Notes: a model not told the origin generated them from the letters alone. A stretch of 64,000 bases of DNA from Candidatus Harpocratesius repetitus (GCA_021498095.1 JAIZWK010000001.1:496001-560000), one strand, 5' to 3'. Numbered from the stretch's first letter, positions 17,471 to 27,633 are shown. A program made the numbers and translations.

Positions 17471-18438
17471 TGCAACGTCGAACCAAAGAATCTAGAAAGC
17501 CAAAAAAAACACAAAATGGCCATAATTCAAGAAATGGACATAAAACAAGAAAAGGTCGTTATTTAGGAAATAATCGAAACGTACGGAAAGAAGTGCAAGA
17601 AATCAAGAGAGAATTGCACGGATTTGCAAAAACTAAATGGGGACAAATTTGGGTGGATCATATGTTAGAGTATGGTCGTCCGTTTCGAATGCAAAGAGGT
17701 ATTCGCTATGCACAAGAAGAAAGAGTATCTAATATCACAATTTCTCCAGGAATGATCTTTGCAACAGTTCAAGGAACTGCTCCAACCCCCTATTTAGTAA
17801 AAGTCCGATTTGAAACAATACCTGAAGATGTTTGGTATCAAATTGCCATGAAAATTGCAGAAAAAGCCTATTACACGATAAAATTATTAGAAAATACCAT
17901 TCCGGAGGATTTTGAATCAATTTTTGAAGAAGTGGGATATGAATTGTTTCCAGATCCAACAACAAGTTTAAATGCATCATGTTCTTGTCCTGATAAAGAA
18001 ATTCCTTGTAAACACATAGCTGCGACAATTTTATATGTTGCTCGTGTATTTGATTATGATCCATTCCTCTTACTAAAATTACGGGGAAAAGCTCGTGATG
18101 AATTATTACAAACGATTAAAAATGCACGAAGTTGCGCAAATGAACCAATTACAATTTCTGTAAAAAAGATTCGAGAAATGGTTAATATTGCAGATAAAAG
18201 TTTTGAAGTGCCAATTCTTCCAGTTCAAGAATTAAACGTAAATTCATTCTTAAAACCAACAACTCCCTATAATATTGGTTTTCGATTTTTAAAACCAGGA
18301 ACTGATATAAAAACATTAGATACGCTAAACTTGGCTCCAAATTTAGAAAAACCGGATCAATTTTATCAAGTTTTTCGAGACTTGTATTTAGTAGTCTCCA
18401 AAAAAGCTTATGGAATGGCAAAAAAATTAAATGAATAA
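17470..18438 (+). CDS. SWIM zinc-finger protein
   Basis: This 322-residue protein contains the SWIM signature C-x-C-x(n)-C-x-H as CSCPDKEIPCKH at about residues 171-182, inside the usual SSCSCP...CKHIAA helix context. SWIM fingers bind DNA or proteins, and in prokaryotes they are usually the partner of a SNF2 ATPase. I chose the ATG at 17470: it sits 6-8 bases after GAGGAGGG and overlaps the SNF2 remnant stop as TGATG. A TTG three bases earlier is possible but less likely. The N-terminal ~40 residues are very basic. With SNF2 now 2.6 kb upstream, coupling of the two products has been lost, and any promoter must lie in the inserted DNA. Confidence 0.88.
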   Translation: MQRRTKESRKPKKTQNGHNSRNGHKTRKGRYLGNNRNVRKEVQEIKRELHGFAKTKWGQIWVDHMLEYGRPFRMQRGIRYAQEERVSNITISPGMIFATVQGTAPTPYLVKVRFETIPEDVWYQIAMKIAEKAYYTIKLLENTIPEDFESIFEEVGYELFPDPTTSLNASCSCPDKEIPCKHIAATILYVARVFDYDPFLLLKLRGKARDELLQTIKNARSCANEPITISVKKIREMVNIADKSFEVPILPVQELNVNSFLKPTTPYNIGFRFLKPGTDIKTLDTLNLAPNLEKPDQFYQVFRDLYLVVSKKAYGMAKKLNE

Positions 18439-18840
18439 TATATTTTTAAAACGAAAAATATTGTAAGAGGGTATTTTAAATTTCAAAGATTCGAAGTTTT
18501 TCATTTCATCATCTTAATTCTCCCGACTCAAATCCAAAATATCCTTCCTTATTTTTTGTCGATTTTACCAAGGGCTAAATTCAAGATATGCAAATCAAAA
18601 ATTATAATAAAATCGACTTCAGATTGAAGAATTTATAAATATGATGGTATATTTTTAACAAATTCTTTGAAAAAATCGAGTTCGACAAAAAAAGAATTGT
18701 GATATTTTAGATTTAAGTCGGAAATATATGAATGATATTCAAAAAAGCGTTTAAATTAAAAAAGATGAAAGATCCTCGTAAAAATGAGAAAAATATCGAA
18801 AAAATGAAAATATGAAAGAAATTGGATTGGATTGATTAGA
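18439..18840. other. Intergenic region carrying the dispersed repeat
   Basis: There is no gene here. Most of this stretch (18467-18777) is copy 1 of a repeat found again at 61062-61373. The remaining ~60 bp is AT-rich spacer before the stop of the minus-strand gene. Confidence 0.75.
18467..18777 (+). repeat. Dispersed ~311-bp repeat, copy 1
   Basis: The sequence from GAGGGTATTTTAAATTTCAA to GATCCTC matches 61062-61373 along its full length with scattered substitutions and one or two indels. It is non-coding. Its ends are imperfectly inverted (GAGGGTATTTT against the complement GAGGATCTTTC). An internal perfect 11-bp inverted pair is present (TTTTTTGTCGA at 18552-18562, TCGACAAAAAA at 18682-18692). 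This makes it a candidate MITE-like element. Both copies have the same orientation in the window. Confidence 0.9.
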
Positions 18841-19521
18841 TTAGATATAAAATGAATTATCGCTAACTTTTACATTTTCCCTTATATTTTGGGAATTCAA
18901 AATTTGTGCTCGATTTCGCATATCCTTAACAATTTTATCGTGAGTTTCCAAAATATCAACAAATAATCCACCTTTTAATAAACTTAAGAAAAGGTCAAAA
19001 TTCAAAGTTCGATGAGCTAATCGCGTATTTACTAAAAGATAAGCCAATAAATCGATTTCACCTTGGACCTGCGTCATCATTGCCATAAAACTATCTTGAT
19101 CTTCTATTGCATTGCTTTCTGCCACTTCTGCTAACCTCATTTTGCAAAAATCGTAAAATCCGGACTCTAAAATAGCATTTAATATTAATTTTTTATTTGC
19201 ATGGGAGAAGAGCAGTTGATCTGAACGTGTAAACCCAGAAATTGTTTCATCAATTGCCACATTTAGGTAATCCATTAATGAATTCAATGCTTTTTGGTAG
19301 TTAAAGAAATTGCTTACATCGATTATTTGAACATTTTCATCTTCTTCATTATTATCTTTATCATCATTGACTTCAGGATTATCATTTTCTTTTCTATCTT
19401 TATTTTCTATTCTATCCTTATTTTCTTCTTTATCTTCATTTTCTTTGCGATTCCTATCTTTATAATTATAATTATTTTTCTTTTTATTAGATTGCCCATT
19501 TTCTTTCTTATCTTTATTCAC
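18841..19521 (-). CDS. Hypothetical protein with charged low-complexity N-terminus
   Basis: This 226-residue protein begins with ~65 residues made almost only of Lys, Glu, Asn, Asp and Arg in short reiterations (KENxDKEENKDRIENKDRKE), probably disordered. A compact helical domain follows (about 70-215). There are no membrane segments or known motifs. The gene lies downstream of the EMC3-like gene on the same strand, with a 168-bp gap. The low-complexity DNA is prone to slippage, so its length may vary between strains. Confidence 0.7.
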   Translation of the reverse strand: MNKDKKENGQSNKKKNNYNYKDRNRKENEDKEENKDRIENKDRKENDNPEVNDDKDNNEEDENVQIIDVSNFFNYQKALNSLMDYLNVAIDETISGFTRSDQLLFSHANKKLILNAILESGFYDFCKMRLAEVAESNAIEDQDSFMAMMTQVQGEIDLLAYLLVNTRLAHRTLNFDLFLSLLKGGLFVDILETHDKIVKDMRNRAQILNSQNIRENVKVSDNSFYI

Positions 19522-19689
19522 TTTTTCATTACCATTTTCATTTTATGATATTTATTCGAGTTCCAATGCTCTTAAAGAAAGAATGCTCCCCTTTATACCT
19601 TTTTGGTGAATTTAATCAGATTCAATTAATGAAATAGAACTCGAATAAAAATAAGATAAAAAAGCACAAAATTTGCACTCTTTGCTATA

Positions 19690-20358
19690 TTACAAGAGAT
19701 CACTGGGTTTTGGTAATTCAATTGTTGAAGAACTATCGAATAATGAGGATGCTTGACCTTGTGTTGATTGGGATACTCCGAGGAGTTTCTGAAGAACAGT
19801 TCCTAATGCAAAAGAACAAAGCATATACCATCCTGTATACCCCAAAAATCCTGCTTCTACGGGAAGATTCCCAACTGCAGAAAATAATTGCGAACGCATC
19901 ATGGCAACGATAAATGCGGGGAAATCATCCATGGGATTAATTGGAGGTCTAGCTACAGGTAATTGAATTGATGACCATGATGGTGTATAGATACTTCTGA
20001 TGACAAAGAAAAATGCCATAAATGGAATTATCGTAATGCATGTTGGTTTCAATTTCTCCATTTGTATAGATTGCTGCATTTTTTGAACGCTTGCATCTCG
20101 TCTTTGCCATTTTCCATATTCTTTTGCATAGCGCTTTGGATTTGTTTTAGATAATTCTAGAAGAGCTTTCTTTTTTGCATTATGTTCTGCCACAACTTCT
20201 TGGATACGACGAGCTTTATTGTGATCAACCAATTTTTTATTTAAAAATGTAGAAACTAATGAAACGAGTAAACAGATGAAAAAAATGAACCAAAGTGAAT
20301 TTGGAGGTCGGGAAACAAGAGTGATAAAATCACTCCATGCTAAAATCATGGCCAACAT
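19690..20358 (-). CDS. DUF106 / EMC3-TMCO1-like membrane insertase (Oxa1 superfamily)
   Basis: This 222-residue membrane protein has a first helix at about 20-42, then a cytoplasmic basic helical hairpin (residues about 45-105, KARRIQEVVAEHNAKKKALL and QRRDASVQKMQQSIQ). Helices follow at about 108-125 and 170-195. This is the layout of archaeal DUF106 proteins, the archaeal members of the Oxa1/YidC-EMC3-GET1 superfamily that inserts membrane proteins. In many archaea the gene sits beside secY, as it nearly does here (secY is ~1.2 kb upstream on the same strand). That context supports a role in co-translational membrane insertion. Confidence 0.82.
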   Translation of the reverse strand: MLAMILAWSDFITLVSRPPNSLWFIFFICLLVSLVSTFLNKKLVDHNKARRIQEVVAEHNAKKKALLELSKTNPKRYAKEYGKWQRRDASVQKMQQSIQMEKLKPTCITIIPFMAFFFVIRSIYTPSWSSIQLPVARPPINPMDDFPAFIVAMMRSQLFSAVGNLPVEAGFLGYTGWYMLCSFALGTVLQKLLGVSQSTQGQASSLFDSSSTIELPKPSDLL

Positions 20359-20456
20359 TAATCACTTAAATTTAACGAATGTAAAAAAATTTACGAAGTA
20401 AGAATAATAGAAATTATAAAAAAAATAAAAGTCTAAATAGATACCAAAAGGATAAT

Positions 20457-21266
20457 TTAAGTGGATTTTGAACGTTGAGAAAGAAATATAAATATTGGCG
20501 AGAATACAAAAACTACCTGCCCTATTGCTGTATTTAGGATGGTTGCTTCCCAAATTAAATCCCTAATTAAGAAATAAATTAGTCCTATTGGAATTAACAA
20601 ATTTCCAATGATGGTATATATAACTTTTCGCTTTAGCTCTTTATTTTTTAACGATTTTGCAATAGTTCCCAACCTAAATGAAGCTATAAGATAAAAACTT
20701 AAAGGAACAACAAAAATAACTGCAAAAACCCCAAAAACATCCTTTACCACAAAATCATCATTAGGAGGTAAATCTGTCACAGGATTTAATGGAGCACCAC
20801 TGGCATATTGAATCGAAATATTAGAAAAAATTGCCAAAATAATATAGCTTATTGCAAGAATCGAAATTTGAAGCAATAGTTGTTTCTTTTCTTTCATTAT
20901 ATATAAACTTGATTGAACAATGCATGCAGTGTTGTATGTAAAATACGTAAGAATAAAAAGCATAAGTAATTGTATTCGCCAAAATACTTGAGCAATTATA
21001 AAAGCAGTATAACTTAGTGGGGCAATGTACAAAACAATTATATCAAAAAAATTAAATCCAGCCCAAGCAACAAATGAGGTTGCAAAACATTTGTTCAATG
21101 TAGAGTTTTGTTTTTTATATACTTTATAAGCCGAGAAAAGATAGAAAACAAGAACAAAAAGCTTTACTGCAACAATTACCGGGTGAATTCGGCTATGAAA
21201 GGGAATTTCAAAAATCATGATAGATATTTTAAAAAAAGTGCTTAAAAATTTGATCATTGTGTACAT
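20457..21266 (-). CDS. Seven-helix membrane protein, unknown function
   Basis: This 269-residue protein has seven hydrophobic segments: VIVAVKLFVLVFYLFSAY, one around FNFFDIIVLYIAPL, one around RIQLLMLFILTYFTY, LLLQISILAISYIILAIF, VFGVFAVIFVVPLSFYLI, a segment ending in IPIGLIYFLIRDLIW, and IGQVVFVFSPIFIFL. A polar loop of ~35 residues lies between helices 4 and 5. There is no retinal lysine or other signature I can name. It sits between secY and the EMC3-like gene on the same strand. The upstream 304-bp gap suggests its own promoter. The start could be Met4. Confidence 0.72.
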   Translation of the reverse strand: MYTMIKFLSTFFKISIMIFEIPFHSRIHPVIVAVKLFVLVFYLFSAYKVYKKQNSTLNKCFATSFVAWAGFNFFDIIVLYIAPLSYTAFIIAQVFWRIQLLMLFILTYFTYNTACIVQSSLYIMKEKKQLLLQISILAISYIILAIFSNISIQYASGAPLNPVTDLPPNDDFVVKDVFGVFAVIFVVPLSFYLIASFRLGTIAKSLKNKELKRKVIYTIIGNLLIPIGLIYFLIRDLIWEATILNTAIGQVVFVFSPIFIFLSQRSKST

Positions 21267-21570
21267 ATAATTTTAATATATTGTTATTCAATTCTTTTTA
21301 TCAAATTTTCATTCAAGATTAAGTATTATTTCGATAGATACAAAATCTTTGCTGATTTGGAAAATAATCGAAAAAACTTTTCTGTAAAGATTTTTTAAAA
21401 ATATTTCTACTCCAATTTAACTTAAGATCGTAGTTTTTAATGGATTTCAGGATTTGATTAAAGACTGATATAGCAATTGCTGCGATAACATCATATTTCT
21501 AAGATCAACAAATTAAAAAGCAATAAAAATAAAGTAAAAAACGAAAAGTAAGAAATAAAAAATTCAAATT
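21267..21570. other. Intergenic, nothing recognised
   Basis: About 304 bp of AT-rich DNA lies between the secY stop and the start of the seven-helix gene. I see no ORF, RNA or strong repeat. It presumably holds the promoter of the seven-helix gene. Confidence 0.5.
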
Positions 21571-23064
21571 CTAACCTAAAAGAGCACTCATTCCAGGGAA
21601 CTGTTCCTTTGCTGCTTCTTGTGAAATTGTTTCAGCATAGTTTTGAATAATACCTACAGTAAGAAGGAGCCCTGTTCCAGAGCTTAATGCACCCATGAAA
21701 TCGGCTAAGAAACTAAGCATGCCAACAATAAAACCACATAAAATGGTTAATGGCCCAATATAACGTTTGAGAATCTTTTCAATAATCTTTTCACTCCGTC
21801 TAAAACCGGGAACTTGCATTTTTGAGCCTAAGATTTGTCCCGCAATATCGCGAGGAGCTAATCCAGAAACTTCTACCCATATTTGCCCAAAAACAATACA
21901 GATTGTAATGAAAATTACCATGTAAACAAGCGACTGAAATATAACACTTGCACCTTCTCCTTCTTTAAATGCAGTTATAATTGACCCCAAACCTTGCGGA
22001 GCAGTGATATATTTCAATAAACCCTTTATAGGTTTATAATACTGAGCATTGTCGGATTGTTCGAATACACCAAACCAATTTACCCACCATTTAAGTTTTC
22101 CTGTCTTTTCTGACCATTTCCAAAGAAGTTGTCCGAAAAAGAGTAAGTTGGCATATAGAGCTTGAGCAAGAATGACAGGAATATTGGATACATAAAGGAG
22201 CTTCATTGGATATTTGCCCCTATATCCTTTATACCCAGCATAAGTTAGTGGAATTTCAACACGCATGGTTTCAACATAAATTACCACAAAGAAGATAATT
22301 AAAGTAGTAGTCAACCCAAGTAATCCGGGATCTCCAGCATCCCTAATCCATAAATCTCGTAAGCGAATAACATCTCCATTTGCATCCAATTGTCCTGGTT
22401 TAAACAAAACAGAGAAGAAGGCAATAATAATTCCAGTTGGTAATCCATCTCCTGAACGATCGCTAAAGAAACTAAATGAATTCCAGAAAATTTGACCTGC
22501 TACACCACTGGCAATAAATAATGAAACACCAGATCCTAAACCATATCCTTTTTGAAGAACTTCATCCATCATCATAATTAAAATTCCAGCAAATATCAGT
22601 TGGAGAAAGATCAAGATCATATTAGTAGCACCGAGTTCGGCAGAGTCACCAAAAGCATCTCCAAAAATATATGCAATAATTTGAAGAATCGTTAAGAATA
22701 CTGTGATTACTTTCTGAGCACCAGTGAAAAGGGCTCGATCTTCTGGTGAGGACATATCAACTTCTATGAGTTTACTACCTTGCAATAATTGAAGAATTAA
22801 ACCCGCAGTTACAATTGGACCAATTCCGAGTTCCGTCAAAGTGCCTTTATTACTTGCAAGAATTACCCGTAACCAATAATAGTAATCAGCACTTGCACTT
22901 TGTAATATCCCATATAAAGGAACATTAGACATAATTGTATAGAGCAATAAGACGATAAAGGTATATATGAGTTTATCTTTAAAAGAGATTTCCCTATCTG
23001 GCTGTTTAATTTCTGGAGTTATACGTACAAACGGTGAGAATAATTTTAAGAAGCGACCTGCCAT
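21571..23064 (-). CDS. secY: Protein translocase subunit SecY (Sec61 alpha type)
   Basis: The 497-residue, ten-helix protein forms the channel through which proteins cross or enter the membrane. Visible landmarks are the cytoplasmic N-terminus before helix 1 (ISFKDKLIYTFIVLLLYTIM), the plug region after it, the conserved helix end TLIIFFVVIYVETMRVEIPL followed by YKGYRGKYPMKLLYVSNIPVIL, and the C-terminal ISGLAPRDIAGQI-type loop (here VSGLAPRDIAGQ). The sequence is of the archaeal/eukaryotic Sec61 alpha kind, and its length is slightly above the usual ~470 because of a longer loop near residues 325-360. SecE and SecG/Sec61 beta are not in the window. Confidence 0.95.
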   Translation of the reverse strand: MAGRFLKLFSPFVRITPEIKQPDREISFKDKLIYTFIVLLLYTIMSNVPLYGILQSASADYYYWLRVILASNKGTLTELGIGPIVTAGLILQLLQGSKLIEVDMSSPEDRALFTGAQKVITVFLTILQIIAYIFGDAFGDSAELGATNMILIFLQLIFAGILIMMMDEVLQKGYGLGSGVSLFIASGVAGQIFWNSFSFFSDRSGDGLPTGIIIAFFSVLFKPGQLDANGDVIRLRDLWIRDAGDPGLLGLTTTLIIFFVVIYVETMRVEIPLTYAGYKGYRGKYPMKLLYVSNIPVILAQALYANLLFFGQLLWKWSEKTGKLKWWVNWFGVFEQSDNAQYYKPIKGLLKYITAPQGLGSIITAFKEGEGASVIFQSLVYMVIFITICIVFGQIWVEVSGLAPRDIAGQILGSKMQVPGFRRSEKIIEKILKRYIGPLTILCGFIVGMLSFLADFMGALSSGTGLLLTVGIIQNYAETISQEAAKEQFPGMSALLG

Positions 23065-23341
23065 TGTTTATAAACCTTATAATGTGAGTCCGAGTAGATT
23101 AGACATTTTTTAATGAATTACGAAGCAAAATTTACAATATTATAAAATTTTTGTTATACAGCAATTGATGAATGGGCATAAATGTAATAAAATCACCAAT
23201 CACAATCTTGATCACTCTCGAATTTGATCTTGCAAAAAAAAAATATTCTATGAATTCAGCTCAGGTAATAGCAGTTGTTAAGGATTAAAATTTCAAATTT
23301 TTCTGCATTTTTTAATTTTTTACTATATTTTTTCGTTCTCT

Positions 23342-23350
23342 CTATTTAAA
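23342..23350 (+). promoter_or_regulatory. Candidate TATA box for trpS
   Basis: CTATTTAAAAATT lies about 55 bp before the ATG at 23400. A start of transcription ~25 bp downstream would fall after the TTG at 23358, so the box favours the ATG at 23400 as the true start of TrpRS. Confidence 0.4.
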
Positions 23351-23399
23351 AATTAATTTGTCCAAAAAACTCAAATTGATTGGAATTTTGCATTTAATA

Positions 23400-24590
23400 A
23401 TGAATAAAGAACCGATCGATGAAAAGGAAAATCCCCAACCTAACGAAAATGAAAATCTTCAACTTGATCCATGGGGTCAGGGTTTATTCTCAGAGGAAGA
23501 TTATGAAAGGCTCACTCGTGAATTTGGAATTGAGTTAATTCAAGATTTGGAGATTTCTTATTCGATGTTTGAAAAAAATCGTTTCTTGAGGCGAAAAGTG
23601 ATTTATGGACATCGGGATTTTAACCAAATTGTTAATGCGATTCAACATCAAAAACCTTGGGCAGTAATGAGTGGAATCAAACCAAGCGGGCATTTTCACT
23701 TAGGTACTTTAACAACGGCATCAGAAATCGTAGAATTCCAAAAGATGGGGGGTTTTGTTTATTATTCAATTGCTGATATCGAATCTTTTGTGGATAATGG
23801 AATGCCTTACAAACAAAGTTTTGAATATGCTGTTGATAATTTAGCAGATGTATTAACACTTGGATTGGATCCTAAAAAGGCATATATTTGGCTTCAATCA
23901 AGGGAACCACGAGTTAAAGAAATGCCATTTCGAGCAGGGCGATATGTAACCAGCAATATGATGCGTGCAATCTATGGAGAACGCGATTTTGCCCTATATC
24001 TTGCAGCATTGGTTCAAGTAGGAGATATTTTCATGCCTCAATTGCGCGATACAGTCATGCCAACAGTTGTTCCGGTAGGTATTGACCAGGATCCTCATTT
24101 AAGATTAGTCCGAGACTTGACAAAACACTTTAAACGTTCAGAAATAAACCCAAAAACGGGTCAAGAAGAAGAAGTCCCCTTCTTTAAACCTAGTGCGACG
24201 TATCATAAATTGCTACCTGGATTAGACGATATTCACAAAAAAATGAGTAAATCCCGTCCCAACAGTTATTTTAACTTAGGAGATGAACCTAAGTCAATTA
24301 AAAAGAAAATTATGGGTGCTTACACTGGTGGTCGAAAGAACAAAGAAGAGCAAGAAAAACTTGGTGGAATTCCAGAGAATTGTATGGTTTATAAATTACT
24401 TGAAATTCATTTTCAAAAGGATGATTCAAAACTCCAAGATCGATATCAACGTTGCAGAAGTGGAATGTTATGTGGAAAATGCAAAAAAGAAGCAGTTCAA
24501 ATCATTTTAGATCATATTCAAGATCACAATGAAAGGAAAAAGGAGTATATTGAGCTTGCACGTGAAATCCTTTCGCAAGGTCCAGACTAG
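23400..24590 (+). CDS. trpS: Tryptophanyl-tRNA synthetase, archaeal type
   Basis: This class Ic synthetase charges tRNA-Trp. From the ATG at 23400 it is 396 residues long. Archaeal TrpRS features are LDPWGQG near the N-terminus, a Rossmann fold starting at GIKPSGHFHLGTL, VPVGIDQDPHLRL, KMSKS, and the C-terminal TGGRKNKEEQEKLGG and MLCGKCK pieces. The HIGH-type motif reads HLGT, so its last His is replaced by Thr. The frame is open back to a TTG at 23358, but the TATA-like box just before that codon argues for the ATG. The gene is divergent from secY, with 335 bp between the two starts. Confidence 0.92.
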   Translation: MNKEPIDEKENPQPNENENLQLDPWGQGLFSEEDYERLTREFGIELIQDLEISYSMFEKNRFLRRKVIYGHRDFNQIVNAIQHQKPWAVMSGIKPSGHFHLGTLTTASEIVEFQKMGGFVYYSIADIESFVDNGMPYKQSFEYAVDNLADVLTLGLDPKKAYIWLQSREPRVKEMPFRAGRYVTSNMMRAIYGERDFALYLAALVQVGDIFMPQLRDTVMPTVVPVGIDQDPHLRLVRDLTKHFKRSEINPKTGQEEEVPFFKPSATYHKLLPGLDDIHKKMSKSRPNSYFNLGDEPKSIKKKIMGAYTGGRKNKEEQEKLGGIPENCMVYKLLEIHFQKDDSKLQDRYQRCRSGMLCGKCKKEAVQIILDHIQDHNERKKEYIELAREILSQGPD

Positions 24591-24777
24591 TCCAATTTAC
24601 TATTTGATATTTAGAAATAAATAAGTAATTTTTTCTTTTTTCCTTAAATTTTTGGATTTTTAATCAAATCAAAAAATGAAAGCTTAGTTCTGATTCTAAA
24701 TAATTAGTGTTGATACGTTTCATAAAATAGAAGTAAAAAACAAAAAACAAAAAAAAATAAAGAACAGTGTTATGATT

Positions 24778-27363
24778 TTAAGCTGAAAAGGTAAATTCTC
24801 CGTTTTTATCAACATCCACTGTGATTTCCTGCTCTTCTTGAATACGACCTTCAAGAATTGCCACCGCTAATGGATCTTGTATATATCGTTGAATTGCTCG
24901 TTTCAGAGGACGGGCACCATATTCTGGATCAAATCCGATTTCAGCTAAACTCTCTCTAGCTTTTTCGCTCAATCGCACCTTAATATGTCGGCTTTTGAGT
25001 ATTCGGTTTAAGTCATTAATTTGAATATCTACAATTGCTTTTATCTGATCGACTTTGAGGAAATTGAAAGTGATTATATCATCTACTCGATTCAAAAATT
25101 CTGGTCGGAAGTATTGTTTAAGTAAACTATGAATTTCTTCTTGAGTAATAGGTGATCCGCTCTTATTTTTCTCAGCAATCAATGCACTTCCGATATTGCT
25201 TGTCATAATTAATACTGTATTTTTGAAATCAACGGTTCTTCCCTTTCCATCAGTAAGACGACCATCGTCTAAAACTTGAAGAAGCACATTAAAAACTTCT
25301 AAATGAGCTTTTTCAATCTCATCAAAAAGAATAACAGAATAGGGACGTCTACGAACTGCTTCAGTTAACTGCCCTCCTTCGTCATATCCCACATAACCTG
25401 GAGGTGCTCCAATCAACCTGGCGACACTGTGTTTCTCCATATATTCTGACATATCAATTCGAATTAAGGCTTCTTCACTATCGAAAAGGAACTCAGCTAA
25501 AGCTTTAGCAGTCTCTGTTTTTCCTACACCGGTTGGCCCTAGAAAAATGAAAGAGCCAATGGGACGGTTTGGATCTTGGATCCCTGAACGTGCTCTACGA
25601 ATTGCATTTGCTAATGTTGAAAGAGCCGCATCTTGTCCTACAACCCTCTTTCTAAGTCGATCTTCCATTTCTAGTAGTTTAGTACGTTCTCCTTCTAAAA
25701 GACGCGAAACTGGAATGTTCGTCCATTGTGAAATAATTTGTGCAATATCTTCTGCAGTAACTTCTTGGCGGAGCATGCGTTTCTCCTTTGATACTTCTTT
25801 TAATTTTTGGGTTAAGCGTTCTTTCTCCTTTTGCAAATCCAATCTGACACCATAACGCATTTTTGCCGCCTTTTCCAAGTCACCTTCGCGAGTGGCGCGT
25901 TCTTCTTCAAGTTTAGATTCTTCAATTCGTTTATTGATCGTTGAAATAGCATTGATAATCTTCTTTTCTTCTTCCCACTGTTTTTTCAAGTCTTCATATT
26001 GTTGTTGCAATTCATGAATCCGATCATCGCAAGCTTGTCGTTGTTTCTTCCCAGCTTCATCAGTTTCTTTTTTAAGAGCTTCTTTTTCAATTTGTAGTTG
26101 AATGATTTGTCGATGAATGTTATCCATTTCTAGCGGCATTGAATCCAATTCAATTCTTAGCCGAGAAGCGGCTTCATCAATTAAGTCGATGGCTTTATCT
26201 GGCAAAAACCGATCAGTAATATAACGGTGAGACAATGTTGCGGCTGCAATTAGCGCTTCATCTTTAATATGAATTCCATGATGAACTTCATATTTTTCTT
26301 TCAAACCGCGTAAGATTGTAATCGCCTGCTCTACGCTGGGTTCATTCACAAATACAGGTTGAAATCGGCGCGTAAGGGCTGTATCTTTTTCAATATATTT
26401 ACGATATTCTTTGACAGTTGTTGCGCCAATACATCTTAGTTCTCCCCGAGCAAGAGCAGGTTTTAACATGTTAGATGCATCCATAGCCCCTTCAGCTGCA
26501 CCTGCTCCAACCAAAGTGTGTAATTCATCAATGAAGAGAATATATTTTCCATTACTCTTTGTAATCTCTTTTAACACTGATTTTAATCGTTCTTCAAATT
26601 CACCACGATATTTGGCTCCAGCGACAAGTTGGCCAAGATCGAGAGATATTACAATCTTATCTTTCAAAGAAGATGGAACATCTCCATTGTGGATTCGTTG
26701 GGCAATACCTTCAACAATAGCAGTTTTTCCAGTCCCTGCATCTCCAATTAAAACAGGATTATTTTTAGTACGTCGTGAGAGGATGGTAATAACTCTACGA
26801 ATTTCTTCATCTCGACCTATTACTGGATCTAATTTACCTTGCCGTGCAAGATCGTTCAGATTTTTAGTATATTTTGCTAAGACATTGTATGTTCCTTCAG
26901 GATTTTGTGTATCTATCGTAGTATTCCCTCGAATTTCAGAAAGTGCTCGTAAAATGCGCTCATAAGTTAAACCATTCTTTTTGAATAAATTTGACAACGA
27001 ATAATCATTTCCCTTAGCCAACGCCAAGAAAAGATGTTCACCACTTAGGTATTGATCATTAAGTGAATCCATTTCGGCCATAGCTTCATTGATTAATCTG
27101 CTAAGGTCTCTTGATAAATAAATATCTCCCGTATTTCCTGTAACTTGTGGAATACGTTTAATTTCTTTATCTATTGCACTAGTGATCTGTTTTGGATTAA
27201 CACCTAATTTTTGCAGAATAAGTGTTCCAATTTCTGTTGGATCTGATAAAAGGGATTTGAATATATGTTCTATTTCTATTTGCTGATTATGATGATTTTC
27301 GGCAATATTTTTTGCCCGCATAATAGCTTCTTGTAATTTTACTGTAAATCGATTAAGTTCCAT
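24778..27363 (-). CDS. clpB: AAA+ disaggregase ClpB
   Basis: The 861-residue hexameric ATPase solubilises protein aggregates, usually together with DnaK. It has the Clp N domain (1-145), NBD1 with GDAGTGKT (about 205), the coiled-coil middle domain (about 400-530, [17 protein letters not shown] and [14 protein letters not shown]), NBD2 with GPTGVGKT (about 608) and Walker [12 protein letters not shown], and the C-terminal small domain. Length and order match bacterial ClpB. This family is patchy in archaea and usually explained by transfer from bacteria. No dnaK/dnaJ/grpE is in the window. A TATA-like box lies ~60 bp upstream and AGGTGA precedes the ATG. Confidence 0.95.
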   Translation of the reverse strand: MELNRFTVKLQEAIMRAKNIAENHHNQQIEIEHIFKSLLSDPTEIGTLILQKLGVNPKQITSAIDKEIKRIPQVTGNTGDIYLSRDLSRLINEAMAEMDSLNDQYLSGEHLFLALAKGNDYSLSNLFKKNGLTYERILRALSEIRGNTTIDTQNPEGTYNVLAKYTKNLNDLARQGKLDPVIGRDEEIRRVITILSRRTKNNPVLIGDAGTGKTAIVEGIAQRIHNGDVPSSLKDKIVISLDLGQLVAGAKYRGEFEERLKSVLKEITKSNGKYILFIDELHTLVGAGAAEGAMDASNMLKPALARGELRCIGATTVKEYRKYIEKDTALTRRFQPVFVNEPSVEQAITILRGLKEKYEVHHGIHIKDEALIAAATLSHRYITDRFLPDKAIDLIDEAASRLRIELDSMPLEMDNIHRQIIQLQIEKEALKKETDEAGKKQRQACDDRIHELQQQYEDLKKQWEEEKKIINAISTINKRIEESKLEEERATREGDLEKAAKMRYGVRLDLQKEKERLTQKLKEVSKEKRMLRQEVTAEDIAQIISQWTNIPVSRLLEGERTKLLEMEDRLRKRVVGQDAALSTLANAIRRARSGIQDPNRPIGSFIFLGPTGVGKTETAKALAEFLFDSEEALIRIDMSEYMEKHSVARLIGAPPGYVGYDEGGQLTEAVRRRPYSVILFDEIEKAHLEVFNVLLQVLDDGRLTDGKGRTVDFKNTVLIMTSNIGSALIAEKNKSGSPITQEEIHSLLKQYFRPEFLNRVDDIITFNFLKVDQIKAIVDIQINDLNRILKSRHIKVRLSEKARESLAEIGFDPEYGARPLKRAIQRYIQDPLAVAILEGRIQEEQEITVDVDKNGEFTFSA

Positions 27364-27420
27364 GTATTATTCACCTTTTTTTGTTTGGATTGTATGTGAT
27401 TTTTAATAATTCGATTCTTA

Positions 27421-27432
27421 CTATTTATAAGG
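27421..27432 (-). promoter_or_regulatory. Candidate TATA box for clpB
   Basis: On the minus strand CCTTATAAATAG fits the archaeal TATA consensus. It lies 58-69 bp upstream of the clpB ATG, giving a leader of about 35 bases. A second AT-rich candidate is near 27452. Confidence 0.45.
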
Positions 27433-27633
27433 TTTTCTATCTATTTAAATTTTTGTCAACTTAAAGTTAACATAAATAATACTGCTAATTATTTTCTTTT
27501 TTTCTTTAAAATACTTTTTATACTACTAGTTGCATTTTTCTTTCCTTGGAACATTTTAATAATTTAAATTTAGAAAATTTCGAAAAAGAATCACTATGAA
27601 GTTAAGAATCAGATTTAAAAGAAGAATAGATAA

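Noticed and set aside
17735-18064. 109-residue minus-strand ORF over the SWIM gene
   Set aside because: It is antisense to a well-supported gene and shows no domain or ribosome site.
19294-19548. Ile/Phe-rich 84-residue plus-strand ORF that looks like a membrane protein
   Set aside because: It is the complement of the Lys/Glu/Asn low-complexity code on the minus strand, which forces Phe/Ile/Leu.
20362-20553. 63-residue ORF overlapping the end of the seven-helix gene
   Set aside because: It overlaps the supported gene's end in another frame and has aromatic-rich composition typical of a shadow.
26411-26965. 184-residue plus-strand ORF
   Set aside because: It lies antisense within the clearly coding clpB NBD1 region and reads as its shadow.
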